From NCBI RefSeq assembly GCF_004296935.1, contig NZ_SCVH01000156.1:1-64000 (forward strand): a DNA stretch of 64,000 nucleotides, in the 5' to 3' direction. The number at the start of each line of letters is the position of its first letter. Within the stretch, counting starts at the first letter, position 1. Positions 33,615 through 42,094 of this stretch are shown here, one piece after another. The translations under genes were made by a program, and so were the position numbers. The notes under the pieces are model-generated. The model was given only the letters and a program-made list of their open reading frames with translations, did no database searches and was not told the origin of the DNA. The stretch is from Reyranella sp. (lineage in GTDB: Bacteria > Pseudomonadota > Alphaproteobacteria > Reyranellales > Reyranellaceae).

Positions 33615-35071
33615 CGCTCGTCCTTACCCAGGCGCACGTGGCCTGCGTGGGCGATGGCCTCTTCGAGGGTGACGGTGCGCGAGCTGTAGCCGCCCAGGGC
33701 AGCATAGTCGTCGGCACGCAGGGTAAACTCTATCGGCGCCACCAGCGCCGGCGTCGGCACATAACCGAACGACTTCTCCGGCATGCGCGCCACGTCGACC
33801 ATCAGCGTGATGCCACCGCCCGGCCAGACGAAGGCCGGTGCGCCGCCCAGGGTGACCTTGGTCAGCGCCTCGCGCACCGACCGCGTGAGCCGCACCGGAT
33901 TCTCCGTGACCCCGGCACGCAACGAGCCTCCAGCGCCGGCCATGAACAGCACGGTGCAGAGCGCGGGCTCGCAATTCTCGGCGATCCGCTCGACCACGAG
34001 GCGTACCGGCTGCGGCATTGGCACGGGCTGCGGCTTCAGCTTCTTGTCGAGTTCGAACCAGGCCGAGTGCTCGCCCGTGGTCGAGACCATCAGCAACCGG
34101 AGACCCGGCCACGCCTGCTTGGGGTCGATCCGGTCGATAATCTCCAGCGGATCGCTGACATCGGTGCCGCCCCAGCCCAGCCCGGGTTCGGCTACCTGGA
34201 AATAGCGGCCCGGCGTCGAGCGGCGGCCGCGGACGCGGATGCCGGCAGGCTTCATGTCGAGGAAGGCACCGCCCTGGTGCTCGCTCAGCACGCCCGTGAT
34301 GTGGTCGTCGACCACGATCACCTCGTCGACATGGCCGTGCCATTGCGGCGCGAACATGCCGATGGCGGCCGATCCGCAACCCACCCGCATTCGCTCTTCG
34401 ATCACGCCGTTCACGATCGGCGGCTTTTCGGCCTGCACCACGACAGTCGAGCCGTCGTCGATCGTGAGTTCGACGGCCTCGCGATTGCAGAGCGCCAGGA
34501 GCGCGTCGCAGGTGACGACGCCCTCCTTCTTGCTGCCGCCGGTGAGGTGATGCACCCCGCCCAGCGACAGCATCTGCGAGCCGTATTCCGCCGTAGTGAC
34601 GTGACCCACGGCCTCGCCCTTCACCCGCACTGCGGCCTGTTCCGGCCCAAGATAGCGGTCGGTGTCGATCTTCACCTTCACACCGCAGTAGCTGAAGATG
34701 CCCTCGGTCACGACCGTGACCATGTCGACGCCATCATGCTTCGAGGAGACGATGAAGGGCGCCGGCTTGTAGTCGGGATAGGTCGTGGTGGCGCCGATGC
34801 CGGTGACGAACGCGCCCTCGCCCCCTCCGAGAAAATTGGGCCCGAGCTCGCCGCGCCAGGCGCCGCTGCCTTCGACGAAGGCGACCCGCGCCACGTCGGG
34901 CTTGGCCAGCAGCACCAGCGGATCGACCCGCACCAGCTTGCCATTTTCGTTGGCATAGCGGTCGCAGGCGCCGGCGCGGCCGGGGCGGATGCGGCAGAGC
35001 ACGGGACAGGCGTCGCAACGCACGATGCCGGCGGTGCGTTCGGCCTCCGTGAGCGAAATGTCGTCGCTCAT
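33611..35071 (-). CDS. 6-hydroxynicotinate reductase-like iron-sulfur protein
   Basis: 486 aa. An N-terminal Cys cluster (RCDACPVLCRI, AGACDRYA) fits a [4Fe-4S] centre. Further conserved-type Cys occur in GIFSYCGVKVKID and RMRVGCGSAAIGMF. The similarity is to proteins named after Eubacterium barkeri 6-hydroxynicotinate reductase, which reduces the pyridine ring with ferredoxin during nicotinate fermentation. Here it sits directly after a molybdenum hydroxylase, the enzyme type that would form a 6-hydroxy substrate. Whether the ring is nicotinate or another N-heterocycle cannot be told. ATGA overlaps on both sides. Confidence 0.8.
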   Translation of the reverse strand: MSDDISLTEAERTAGIVRCDACPVLCRIRPGRAGACDRYANENGKLVRVDPLVLLAKPDVARVAFVEGSGAWRGELGPNFLGGGEGAFVTGIGATTTYPDYKPAPFIVSSKHDGVDMVTVVTEGIFSYCGVKVKIDTDRYLGPEQAAVRVKGEAVGHVTTAEYGSQMLSLGGVHHLTGGSKKEGVVTCDALLALCNREAVELTIDDGSTVVVQAEKPPIVNGVIEERMRVGCGSAAIGMFAPQWHGHVDEVIVVDDHITGVLSEHQGGAFLDMKPAGIRVRGRRSTPGRYFQVAEPGLGWGGTDVSDPLEIIDRIDPKQAWPGLRLLMVSTTGEHSAWFELDKKLKPQPVPMPQPVRLVVERIAENCEPALCTVLFMAGAGGSLRAGVTENPVRLTRSVREALTKVTLGGAPAFVWPGGGITLMVDVARMPEKSFGYVPTPALVAPIEFTLRADDYAALGGYSSRTVTLEEAIAHAGHVRLGKDER

Positions 35072-37788
35072 GCCCCTGTCCCCTTCAAGGAGACGATGGC
35101 CTCGTACAGGCGGTGCGGCAACAGGGGAACGCGCCGCGCGCGCACGCCGGTCGCATGATGGACGGCGCCCAGGATGGCCGGCGCCGTCGGCACCAGCCCG
35201 GGCTCGCCGACGCCCTTGGCGCCGGACGGACCGAGCGGTTCGCGGTCCTCGATCAGGATGCACTCGATCAAGGGCACATCACCGATCGTGGGAATCAGAT
35301 AGTCGTGCAGGTTCTCGGTGCGACCCGGCAGGAATTCCTCCATCAGGGCCAGGCCAAGCCCCTGGGCGATGCCGCCCTCGATCTGGCCTTCGACCAACGT
35401 CGGGTTGATCGCCTTGCCGACGTCGTGGGCCGCCACGATGCGCTGCACCTTTACGGTGCCGAGCTCGATATCGACCTCGACCTCGGCCATTTGCGCGGCG
35501 AAGGCATAGGTGGCGTAGGGAATGCCCTGCCCGTTGGCATCGAGCGGCGTGGTCGGCGGATCGAACGTGCCTTCGCCCACCAATGCGCCGGTCGTCGCAA
35601 GGTCGATGGTGCGGACCTCGGCGCCGTCACGCACCATGACCTTACCGCCATCCAGCGACAGCACCGCGTCGGACCCAGCATTGGCCAGGCGCAGGATCTG
35701 CTGGCGGAGGTCCTTGCCCGCGCCCTCGGCCGCCCGGCCCGACACGAAGGTCTGCCGCGACGCCGAGGTCTTGCCGGCATCGGCGGTGAGATCGGTATCG
35801 CCTTGGACCAGCGCGAACTGCGCCGCGGGGAGGCCCAGCGCATCGGCCGCGATCTGGGTCAGGATGGTGTTGCTGCCCTGACCGATATCGACGGCGCCGT
35901 TGTAGAGCGTGAGCGTTCCCGCGGGCGACAGGCCGACGCGGATGCGCGAGGGATTGGACATCGAGGTATTGCCGATGCCGTACCACATGCAGCCGATGCC
36001 GACGCCACGCCGCCGGACACCCGCCTTGTCGTTGAAGGCCACGGCCGCCTCGTGGGCGCGGCGCCAGTGTGGCCGCAGTGCATCAAGGCATTGGGCGAGG
36101 CCGGCGGAATGGGCCAGTACCTGACCCGTCGCCGTCATGTCGCCGGCCCGCAGCGCATTGCGGTGCCGGAATTCCAGCCGGTCGATGCCGAGCTTGTCGG
36201 CCAGTTCGTCCATCATCGCTTCGTGGGCGATGGCGGCTTGCGGCACGCCGAAGCCGCGGAAGGCGCCGGCCGGTGGGCCGTTGGTGAAGAAGGCTTCGCC
36301 CCAGGTCCGCACATGGGGCACGGCATAGGGGCCCATGGCATGGACCGGCACGCGGTTGGCGACGGTCGGTCCCCACGAGGCATAGGCGCCGGTGTCGAAG
36401 CTGGCCGACACATCGCAGGCCACCAGCTTGCCGTCGGCGTCGCAGCCGAACTTCGCCGAGATGCGGGCGGGATGGCGCTTGGTGGTGGCGGCCATGCTCT
36501 CGGGCCGGGTGTAGACGCAGGCCACGGGCCGCTTCAGCAGCCACGCCGCGATCCCGACCAGCGGCTGGACCGAGAGATCGAGCTTGCCGCCGAAGCCGCC
36601 GCCGCAGGCAGTCGGCACGATGCGCACGCTCTCGGGCCGGAGCTGCATGACGTTCGCGATCTCGTCGCGGTCCATATAGGGCGTCTGGGTGGAGACGTGG
36701 ATTTCGATGCGGTCGCCCACCCGCTGGGCCCAACCTGCCTCGGGCTCGATGTAGGCATGCTCGACAAAGGCCGTCTCGAACACGCCGTCGGCCACCGCGG
36801 CGCAGCCGGCGAAAGCCGCCGCCGCATCCCCGTGCCGGACGCCGCCGTCCAGCAGCAGGTTTTTCGGCCGGTCGGCCTGGACCAGCGGCGCCTCGGCAGC
36901 CGTTGCCGCATCGATGCCCGTTACCGGTGGCTCCACCGTCCAGGCGATCGGCACTTCGTCGTCGCGGATGGAAAGGACTGTCGCCCGCTCGCCGACCAGC
37001 GCCAGCACAGCCTCGCCGCGATAACGCACGATCCCATCGGCCAGCACCGGCTGGTCCTTGATCTCGGGATAGATGCCGAAGCCGTTGAACGGCACGTCGG
37101 CGGCCGTCAGTACGGCGGCCAGCCGCCGGCGCAATGGCCCGAGGTCGCCCAGCGTGAATCGCGCGCGGGCATGCGGCGAGCGCACCACCCGGATCCAGAG
37201 CGCATCGGCCGGGATCCCGTCGGCGCCGAACACGTCACCGCCCGTGACCTTGGCGTGACCGTCGACGCGCGGCAGGCGGGCGCCCACGGCGGCACCGGCC
37301 CCCGGCGCGACCACGGGCGTCACCATCGGCGCCGGCTCGGTCGCAGCCAGGACCGCATCGACGATCTTGGTGTAGCCGGTGCACCGGCAAAGTACGCCAC
37401 CCAGCGCATCCTCGACTTCGCCGCGGCCGGGCCGCGCCGTCTGGCGCAACAGCTCCTCGGCGGCCATCAACATGCCGGGCGTGCAGATGCCGCACTGGGC
37501 GGCGCCATGCGCCAGGAAGGATTTTTGCAGACGCGCCAAGGTACCGTCGCCTCCGGTGAGGCCTTCGACCGTTTCGACGGCCCGGCCCTCGACCTGCCCG
37601 ACCGCCACCAGGCAGGCACAGACCTGTCGGCCATCGAGCAGCACGGTGCAGGCGCCGCAGTCACCGGCGTCGCAGCCGACCTTGGTGCCGGTGAGGCCGA
37701 GATCGTCGCGCAAGGCGGCGGCGAGCCGGGTGACCGGCGGGCCGGTCCAGGTCGCCGCCGCGCCGTTCAGGACGAAGGCCACCTTCAT
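35068..37788 (-). CDS. Molybdenum hydroxylase, fused 2Fe-2S and molybdopterin-binding subunits (xanthine dehydrogenase family)
   Basis: 906 aa. Residues ~1-150 hold two [2Fe-2S] motifs: GCDAGDCGACTVLLDG with a later CAC, then CGICTPGML with LCRCTGYTKIVDAV. Residues ~170-900 are the molybdenum-cofactor domain with ACGGGFGGKLDL, PAGAFRGFGVPQ and the catalytic Glu (~862) in GAKGVGEPGLVP. In many bacteria these are separate small and large subunits; here they are one chain in the order Fe-S then Mo. With the FAD subunit upstream it forms a complete hydroxylase that adds water-derived oxygen to a ring carbon. Confidence 0.92.
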   Translation of the reverse strand: MKVAFVLNGAAATWTGPPVTRLAAALRDDLGLTGTKVGCDAGDCGACTVLLDGRQVCACLVAVGQVEGRAVETVEGLTGGDGTLARLQKSFLAHGAAQCGICTPGMLMAAEELLRQTARPGRGEVEDALGGVLCRCTGYTKIVDAVLAATEPAPMVTPVVAPGAGAAVGARLPRVDGHAKVTGGDVFGADGIPADALWIRVVRSPHARARFTLGDLGPLRRRLAAVLTAADVPFNGFGIYPEIKDQPVLADGIVRYRGEAVLALVGERATVLSIRDDEVPIAWTVEPPVTGIDAATAAEAPLVQADRPKNLLLDGGVRHGDAAAAFAGCAAVADGVFETAFVEHAYIEPEAGWAQRVGDRIEIHVSTQTPYMDRDEIANVMQLRPESVRIVPTACGGGFGGKLDLSVQPLVGIAAWLLKRPVACVYTRPESMAATTKRHPARISAKFGCDADGKLVACDVSASFDTGAYASWGPTVANRVPVHAMGPYAVPHVRTWGEAFFTNGPPAGAFRGFGVPQAAIAHEAMMDELADKLGIDRLEFRHRNALRAGDMTATGQVLAHSAGLAQCLDALRPHWRRAHEAAVAFNDKAGVRRRGVGIGCMWYGIGNTSMSNPSRIRVGLSPAGTLTLYNGAVDIGQGSNTILTQIAADALGLPAAQFALVQGDTDLTADAGKTSASRQTFVSGRAAEGAGKDLRQQILRLANAGSDAVLSLDGGKVMVRDGAEVRTIDLATTGALVGEGTFDPPTTPLDANGQGIPYATYAFAAQMAEVEVDIELGTVKVQRIVAAHDVGKAINPTLVEGQIEGGIAQGLGLALMEEFLPGRTENLHDYLIPTIGDVPLIECILIEDREPLGPSGAKGVGEPGLVPTAPAILGAVHHATGVRARRVPLLPHRLYEAIVSLKGTGA

Positions 37789-38615
37789 CTCGCGAACCCC
37801 GCCAACAGGCGGCGCAGCAGCACGAGGGCGGCCTCACTGCGGTAGCCAGCGCTGCCGCGCGCATCGTCGATAGGCGTGAGCGGCGCGAGATGGGCCCGGT
37901 CGACCCGGTCGCCCAAATGTCCATCGACCCGTGTACCCGCAAGGGCCGCTTCGAGCGCCGGCAATCGCCGGGCGACGGCAGAGCAGGCGCCGACGGCGAT
38001 ACGGGCGGCGGTGATGCGGCCGTCGGCGACCTCGAGTGTGGCGGCCGCCATCGCGATCGAGATCACGAGGTAGCGTCGGGCGCCGAGCTTGAGGAAGGCG
38101 CTTCGCACCTCATGCGCAGGTTTCGGAATATGGATCGCGACGACCAGTTCGTCTGGAGCGAGCGCGGTGTGGCGAACGCCGATGATGAACTGGTCGAGCG
38201 GCAAACGTCGCGTCGCCGCGCTGCTGGCGATCTCGATTTCGGCGTCGAGCGCCAGCAGGCAGGGCACGCCATCGGCTGCCGGCGAGGCATTGCAGAGGTT
38301 GCCGGCCAGGGTACCGGCGTTCTGGATCTGCCGACCGCCGACCTCGCGCGCGGCCTGCTTCAGGCCATCGAACAAGGGCGGCAGGTCGGCCTCTAGAAGG
38401 TCGCTCCAGGTCGTGGTGGCGCCCAGCCGCCAGCCCGAGGAAACACTGGAAATACCGCGTAATACGGGGATCGCACCGATATCGAGGACATCCTCCTCGA
38501 TCGCCCGGCCAACCCGCGCCGGATAGAAGTCGGTGCCGCCGGCCAGCACGGCGTGCGGCCGCGCCAACGCGAGAAGCGCCTCCTCAAGGCGGTGAGGACG
38601 AAGGTAATCACCCAT
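37785..38615 (-). CDS. FAD-binding subunit of molybdenum hydroxylase (CoxM/XdhB-like)
   Basis: 276 aa from ATG 38615. FAD-binding landmarks are PHAVLAGGTDFYPARVG (~19-35) and GGRQIQNAGTLAGNLCNASPAAD (~93-115). The C-terminal CO-dehydrogenase flavoprotein domain includes KLGARRYLVISIAMAAA. It passes electrons from the Fe-S domains to an acceptor such as NAD or a quinone. First structural gene of the operon, with a promoter-like sequence and dyad just upstream. Overlaps the fused subunit gene by ATGA. Confidence 0.92.
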   Translation of the reverse strand: MGDYLRPHRLEEALLALARPHAVLAGGTDFYPARVGRAIEEDVLDIGAIPVLRGISSVSSGWRLGATTTWSDLLEADLPPLFDGLKQAAREVGGRQIQNAGTLAGNLCNASPAADGVPCLLALDAEIEIASSAATRRLPLDQFIIGVRHTALAPDELVVAIHIPKPAHEVRSAFLKLGARRYLVISIAMAAATLEVADGRITAARIAVGACSAVARRLPALEAALAGTRVDGHLGDRVDRAHLAPLTPIDDARGSAGYRSEAALVLLRRLLAGFAR

Positions 38616-38620
38616 ATCGT

Positions 38621-38659
38621 TCGTGTACGCACGATGGCCAGAGAGGCCGTGCGAGTCAA
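38621..38659 (-). promoter_or_regulatory. Candidate promoter and operator of the hydroxylase operon
   Basis: On the minus strand TTGACT (38654-38659) and CATCGT (38631-38636) are spaced by 17 nt, a good -35 with a weak -10. A 5-bp dyad TCGTG-TACG-CACGA (38621-38634) overlaps the -10 and lies 6 nt before the ATG. The MarR gene ends 15 nt upstream of the -35, so autogenous/local repression through this dyad is plausible. Confidence 0.45.
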
Positions 38660-38674
38660 ACAATTGAGTCCGGT

Positions 38675-39148
38675 TCAGACGATCTTGGAGAGCAGTTCTA
38701 AAAGCTGCCGCTGCTCCTGGGCGGTGAGCGGCTTCATGGTCTCGCGCGACACCGCGGGGCCGTTGATCAGAAGCTTGTTCACCAGCCGCTGGCCTTCCGT
38801 CGTCAGGCTGAGCAGCGTGCGCCGCGCGTCGCCGGGATCGGGCCGCGAGTCGACGAGCCCGCGCTCCTTCAGCCGCCGCACCACGCCCTGCATCGTGGCC
38901 TTGTCCATGCCGACGAGGCGGCCGAGCAGATTCTGCGACAGCTCGGTGTACTCGTTCAGCTTCACCATGCTCGAATACTGGGTCGGCGTGATGTTGGGAT
39001 CGCCGATGCTGACCTGGAAGATGGCGCTGGCGCGTTGATGCGCGCGACGCAGCAGGTAACCCACTTGCTCTTCGATGCGGTACTGCCGCGATGCCGGACT
39101 TGATGCCGACTTTGGCTCTTGCTGTTTTTTTGCGACGTTGCTTCGCAT
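38675..39148 (-). CDS. MarR family transcriptional regulator (likely regulator of the hydroxylase operon)
   Basis: 157 aa from ATG 39148; upstream GTG-like frames are less likely. A basic N-terminal tail precedes the winged-helix domain: QYSSMVKLNEYTELSQNLLGRLVGMDKATMQGVVRRL (helix-turn-helix, residues ~55-90, shown here as consecutive short stretches QYSSMVKLNE / QNLLGRLVGM / KATMQGVVRRL) and the wing DSRPDPGDARRTLLSLT. MarR repressors of catabolic genes respond to pathway substrates; NicR of Pseudomonas nicotinate catabolism is one. It lies upstream of, and on the same strand as, the hydroxylase operon and is divergent from the CoA-transferase gene. Confidence 0.88.
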   Translation of the reverse strand: MRSNVAKKQQEPKSASSPASRQYRIEEQVGYLLRRAHQRASAIFQVSIGDPNITPTQYSSMVKLNEYTELSQNLLGRLVGMDKATMQGVVRRLKERGLVDSRPDPGDARRTLLSLTTEGQRLVNKLLINGPAVSRETMKPLTAQEQRQLLELLSKIV

Positions 39149-39422
39149 CGCCCCCGCCTCTGTTGTTCCTTGGCTACACCGGCCGCGCGCGTCGCACAAC
39201 GGTCACATAACACTCGGCTGCGGCGGTGAATGATCGCGGGCTCTTGACTCATTCGCGCGGGCGCGGCAGCGCGAGACTCTCGATCGACTGCAACCTTCTA
39301 CCGCACCAGCCCGGCGTGACGCCGTCCGGAGCCGCAGTTCGATCGGTCGCCATGCCGCAGACGGTGACGCGACGCCACGGCGGTGGCAGTCTCGCCCGCC
39401 TCCCCCATCACAGGACAGCTCA
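39149..39422. promoter_or_regulatory. Divergent promoter region between marR-type gene and CoA-transferase gene
   Basis: 274 bp without a gene. It contains a near-perfect inverted repeat, CGATCGACTGC (39281-39291) and GCAGTTCGATCG (39334-39345, one extra T), and a TTGACT at 39244-39249 that could be a plus-strand -35 element. These are candidate operator and promoter elements for the two divergent genes. Confirmation would need footprinting or comparison with related species. Confidence 0.35.
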
Positions 39423-40625
39423 ATGCCCGGCGCCCTCGAAGGCATCAAGATCGTCGACCTCACCAACATCATCCTCGGACCCTATGGAACGATGTTGCTC
39501 GCCGACCAGGGCGCCGAGGTCATCAAGGTCGAGGCACCGGAGGGCGACGCCGTGCGCCACATCGGCAAGCCGGGCAAGAACCCCGGCATGGGGCCGACCT
39601 ATCTCTACGTGAACCGCAACAAGCGCTCGCTCTGCCTCGATCTCAAGGATAAGGCGGCGCGCGCAGCACTGCTCAAGGTTGTGGCGACGGCCGATGCCTT
39701 CGTCCACGCGCTCAGGCCGCAGGCCATCGAGGGCCTCGGGCTGGGCTACGAGGACATCCGGAAGGTAAACCCCAGCATCGTCTATGTTGGCGCCTACGGC
39801 TATTCCGCCGACGGTCCTTACGGAAAACTGCCGGCCTACGACGACGCCATCCAGGCCCGCTTCGGCATCGCCGACCTGATGGGCCGTGCCGCTGGCGACG
39901 ACGTGCCACGCTATCCACCCACCATCCTCGCCGACAAGACCGTGGGCCTCACCTTCGCCTTCTCGACCCTGTCGGCCCTGATGCACCGGCAGCGCACCGG
40001 CGAGGGCCAGTTCGTCGAGGTGCCGATGTTCGAGACCATGGCTGCCTGGCTGATGGTCGAGCATCTGTGGGAGCGCACCTTCAGCGACGAGGGCGAGGTC
40101 GGCTACACCCGGCTGCTGTCGCGCAGCCGCAAGCCCTACCGCACCCTGGACGGCTGGATGGCGATCCTGCCCTACAACGACAAGCATTGGCGGAACTTCT
40201 TCGAGATCGTCGGCCGGCCCGAGGTCCTGAAGGACCCGCGCTATTCGACCCTGAACGCCCGTTCCATGCATATCTCGGACATGTACGCGATGGTCGAGGC
40301 GCTCGCCCCTACCCGCACCACGGGCGAATGGGTCAGGCTGCTCGACGAGGGCCAGATCCCCAACGCGCCGGTCTCGCGCCCGGCCGACCTGTTCGAGGAC
40401 CCGCACTTGGTCTGGCGCCAGCTTTTCAAGAAATATCCGCACCCCAGCGAGGGCGAGATCATGATGGTCGAACCACCGATGCGGATGAGCCGGACGCCAC
40501 CCGCGATCCGCTCGATGGCACCGCTCCAAGGGGCCGATTCGCGTGCCATTCTTGCCGAAGCGGGGGTAGACGCGGCCGACATCGAAGCCCTGAAGGCGGC
40601 CGGCACTTTGATCGAACCCGACTGA
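39423..40625 (+). CDS. CaiB/BaiF (class III) CoA-transferase
   Basis: 400 aa. Opening PGALEGIKIVDLTNIILGPYG with GAEVIKVEAPEGDAVR is the family hallmark. The conserved catalytic Asp is probably in LPAYDDAIQARFG (~140). RTGEGQFVEVPMFETMAAWL and IPNAPVSRPADLFEDPH are further family stretches. Class III CoA-transferases move CoA between organic acids through an aspartyl anhydride. Divergent from the MarR gene, so it may activate a carboxylic acid produced by, or feeding, the adjacent pathway. Confidence 0.9.
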   Translation: MPGALEGIKIVDLTNIILGPYGTMLLADQGAEVIKVEAPEGDAVRHIGKPGKNPGMGPTYLYVNRNKRSLCLDLKDKAARAALLKVVATADAFVHALRPQAIEGLGLGYEDIRKVNPSIVYVGAYGYSADGPYGKLPAYDDAIQARFGIADLMGRAAGDDVPRYPPTILADKTVGLTFAFSTLSALMHRQRTGEGQFVEVPMFETMAAWLMVEHLWERTFSDEGEVGYTRLLSRSRKPYRTLDGWMAILPYNDKHWRNFFEIVGRPEVLKDPRYSTLNARSMHISDMYAMVEALAPTRTTGEWVRLLDEGQIPNAPVSRPADLFEDPHLVWRQLFKKYPHPSEGEIMMVEPPMRMSRTPPAIRSMAPLQGADSRAILAEAGVDAADIEALKAAGTLIEPD

Positions 40626-40642
40626 AGATTGCAGTCCGTAGA

Positions 40643-41632
40643 CTAGGGGCCGACGGCAAGCTCCGCCGCCGCCAGATCCTCCAGCGCCGCACCCACCGAC
40701 TTGAAGAGCGTGACGGTGGTGGCATCGCCCGGCAGCCGGCCGCTCTGCTGACCCCGGGCGAGTTCGAACAGGTCGGCGATGATGTCGTCGTCCTCGATGG
40801 TGCCGTTGGCCAGCGGCTGGAGGATGTCGCCCGCCTCCTTGAGGGCACCGGCGCGGGTATCGACGTAGAGACGCGCTCGCCACGCGGCCGTGTCGTCGCT
40901 TTCGCGCATCTCGGGCGTGTAGGCGCCGACCAGATCGAGATGCTGGCCCTCGCGCAGCCACGCGCCCTCGACCAGCGGCGTCTTCGAGAGCGTCGCGCAT
41001 GAGACGATATCGGCCTCGGCGACTGCCGCCCGGCGATCGGCCACGGCGCGCACCGCGACCGGCCGGCCAAGTGCCCCGGGCAGCGAGCCTGCAAGCTCCG
41101 CCGCCAGTGCTTCGGCACGGGCCGGGGTTCGGCCCCAGATGGCGACCTCGCGGATTGGCCGGACCTTGGCATGGACACGGATGAGCTGGGGCGCCAAGGC
41201 CCCCGTGCCGATCATCAGGAGCCTCGACGAGTCGGGTCGCGACAGATAACGCGAGGCAAGCCCCGAGGCGCAGGCCGTGCGTCGTTTGGTCAGCATCGTG
41301 CCGTCCAGCATCGCCAGGGTCTGGCCGGTGGTGCCGTCGAGCAGCAGATACTGGCCATAGATCGACGGCAGCGCCCGACGGTCGTTGTCCGGGAACACCG
41401 TCACGATCTTGACGCCGATCCGCGGCGCCACATCGGACGCGAGCGACGCGCGGGTCCAGGCCGGCATCAGGAGCAGCATGGCATCGGCCGACCCCGGACC
41501 GAGCGGCGCCTCGATCGCGTGGTGATGCCGCAGCGGCATCTCGCAGCCGGCGCGAAAGAGTGCCTCGAGGCGGGAGATCAGTGCCAGGTCGTCGAGAGCA
41601 GCATCGACCTCGGCGGCCGACAGAATTTTCAC
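40643..41632 (-). CDS. Ornithine cyclodeaminase / mu-crystallin family protein
   Basis: 329 aa from GTG 41632, which overlaps the stop of the LapA-like gene (GTGA). The NAD-binding motif LLMIGTGALAPQLIRVH and TKRRTACASGLASRYLSRP are typical, as is DGTMLTKRRTAC with the substrate Lys. RPIREVAIWGRTPARAEALA and HLDLVGAYTPEMRE follow. Members convert ornithine to proline, reduce cyclic imines (ketimines) or dehydrogenate amino acids. A ketimine reductase role would fit nearby nitrogen-ring catabolism but is not demonstrated. Confidence 0.85.
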   Translation of the reverse strand: MKILSAAEVDAALDDLALISRLEALFRAGCEMPLRHHHAIEAPLGPGSADAMLLLMPAWTRASLASDVAPRIGVKIVTVFPDNDRRALPSIYGQYLLLDGTTGQTLAMLDGTMLTKRRTACASGLASRYLSRPDSSRLLMIGTGALAPQLIRVHAKVRPIREVAIWGRTPARAEALAAELAGSLPGALGRPVAVRAVADRRAAVAEADIVSCATLSKTPLVEGAWLREGQHLDLVGAYTPEMRESDDTAAWRARLYVDTRAGALKEAGDILQPLANGTIEDDDIIADLFELARGQQSGRLPGDATTVTLFKSVGAALEDLAAAELAVGP

Positions 41633-42033
41633 GAAAACGGGCCGCGCGTGGCAGGGGCGGCAAGATCCGGCGCGACCAGAGCGCTTTGGCGCTCGATCGC
41701 CTTCTGCCCCGGCGATGCCGGGCCCGTGGCGGGTGCCACGGGTGGCTGCGCGGCAAGAGTGCTGCGCAGCCGGGCGGCCTCGCGCTCCAGCCGTGCGGCC
41801 TCGCTGCCGGCCTCGCGCGCACGTCGGCGATGATGCCGGGCGGCCCACCAACCGACCCCCAGCCCGGCCAGGACGCCCAGCAACAGCAACCCGATGACCA
41901 GCAGATAGACCGGCATCGCGATGATATGCGGCAACGGCCACAGGGCGAGTTCGACCGGCTGCGAATTGCTGACCGCGATCAGCACGCCGAACAGAACGAA
42001 GAGCAGGAACAGGGCGCGGGAAAGGATCTTCAT
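41629..42033 (-). CDS. LapA domain-containing membrane protein
   Basis: 134 aa from ATG 42033; a GTG seven codons upstream is an alternative. Two N-terminal helices (ALFLLFVLFGVLIAVSNSQ and HIIAMPVYLLVIGLLLLGVL) with SNSQPVELALWPLP between them match LapA/DUF1049. A basic segment ARHHRRRAREA precedes a short coiled coil and a Pro/Ala-rich tail. In E. coli LapA works with LapB in envelope lipopolysaccharide control. Its place next to ihfB is conserved in many proteobacteria. Confidence 0.82.
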   Translation of the reverse strand: MKILSRALFLLFVLFGVLIAVSNSQPVELALWPLPHIIAMPVYLLVIGLLLLGVLAGLGVGWWAARHHRRRAREAGSEAARLEREAARLRSTLAAQPPVAPATGPASPGQKAIERQSALVAPDLAAPATRGPFS

Positions 42034-42094
42034 GCGGAGGGCAGCATGGCACACCGCGACGGCAGGAGGCGAGTTAGTCGACCTCCGAAGAGGG

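Noticed and set aside
35113-37845. A 910-codon open frame antisense to the molybdenum hydroxylase
   Set aside because: The sense strand has all cofactor motifs; the antisense product has no recognisable domain and its length follows from strong codon bias.
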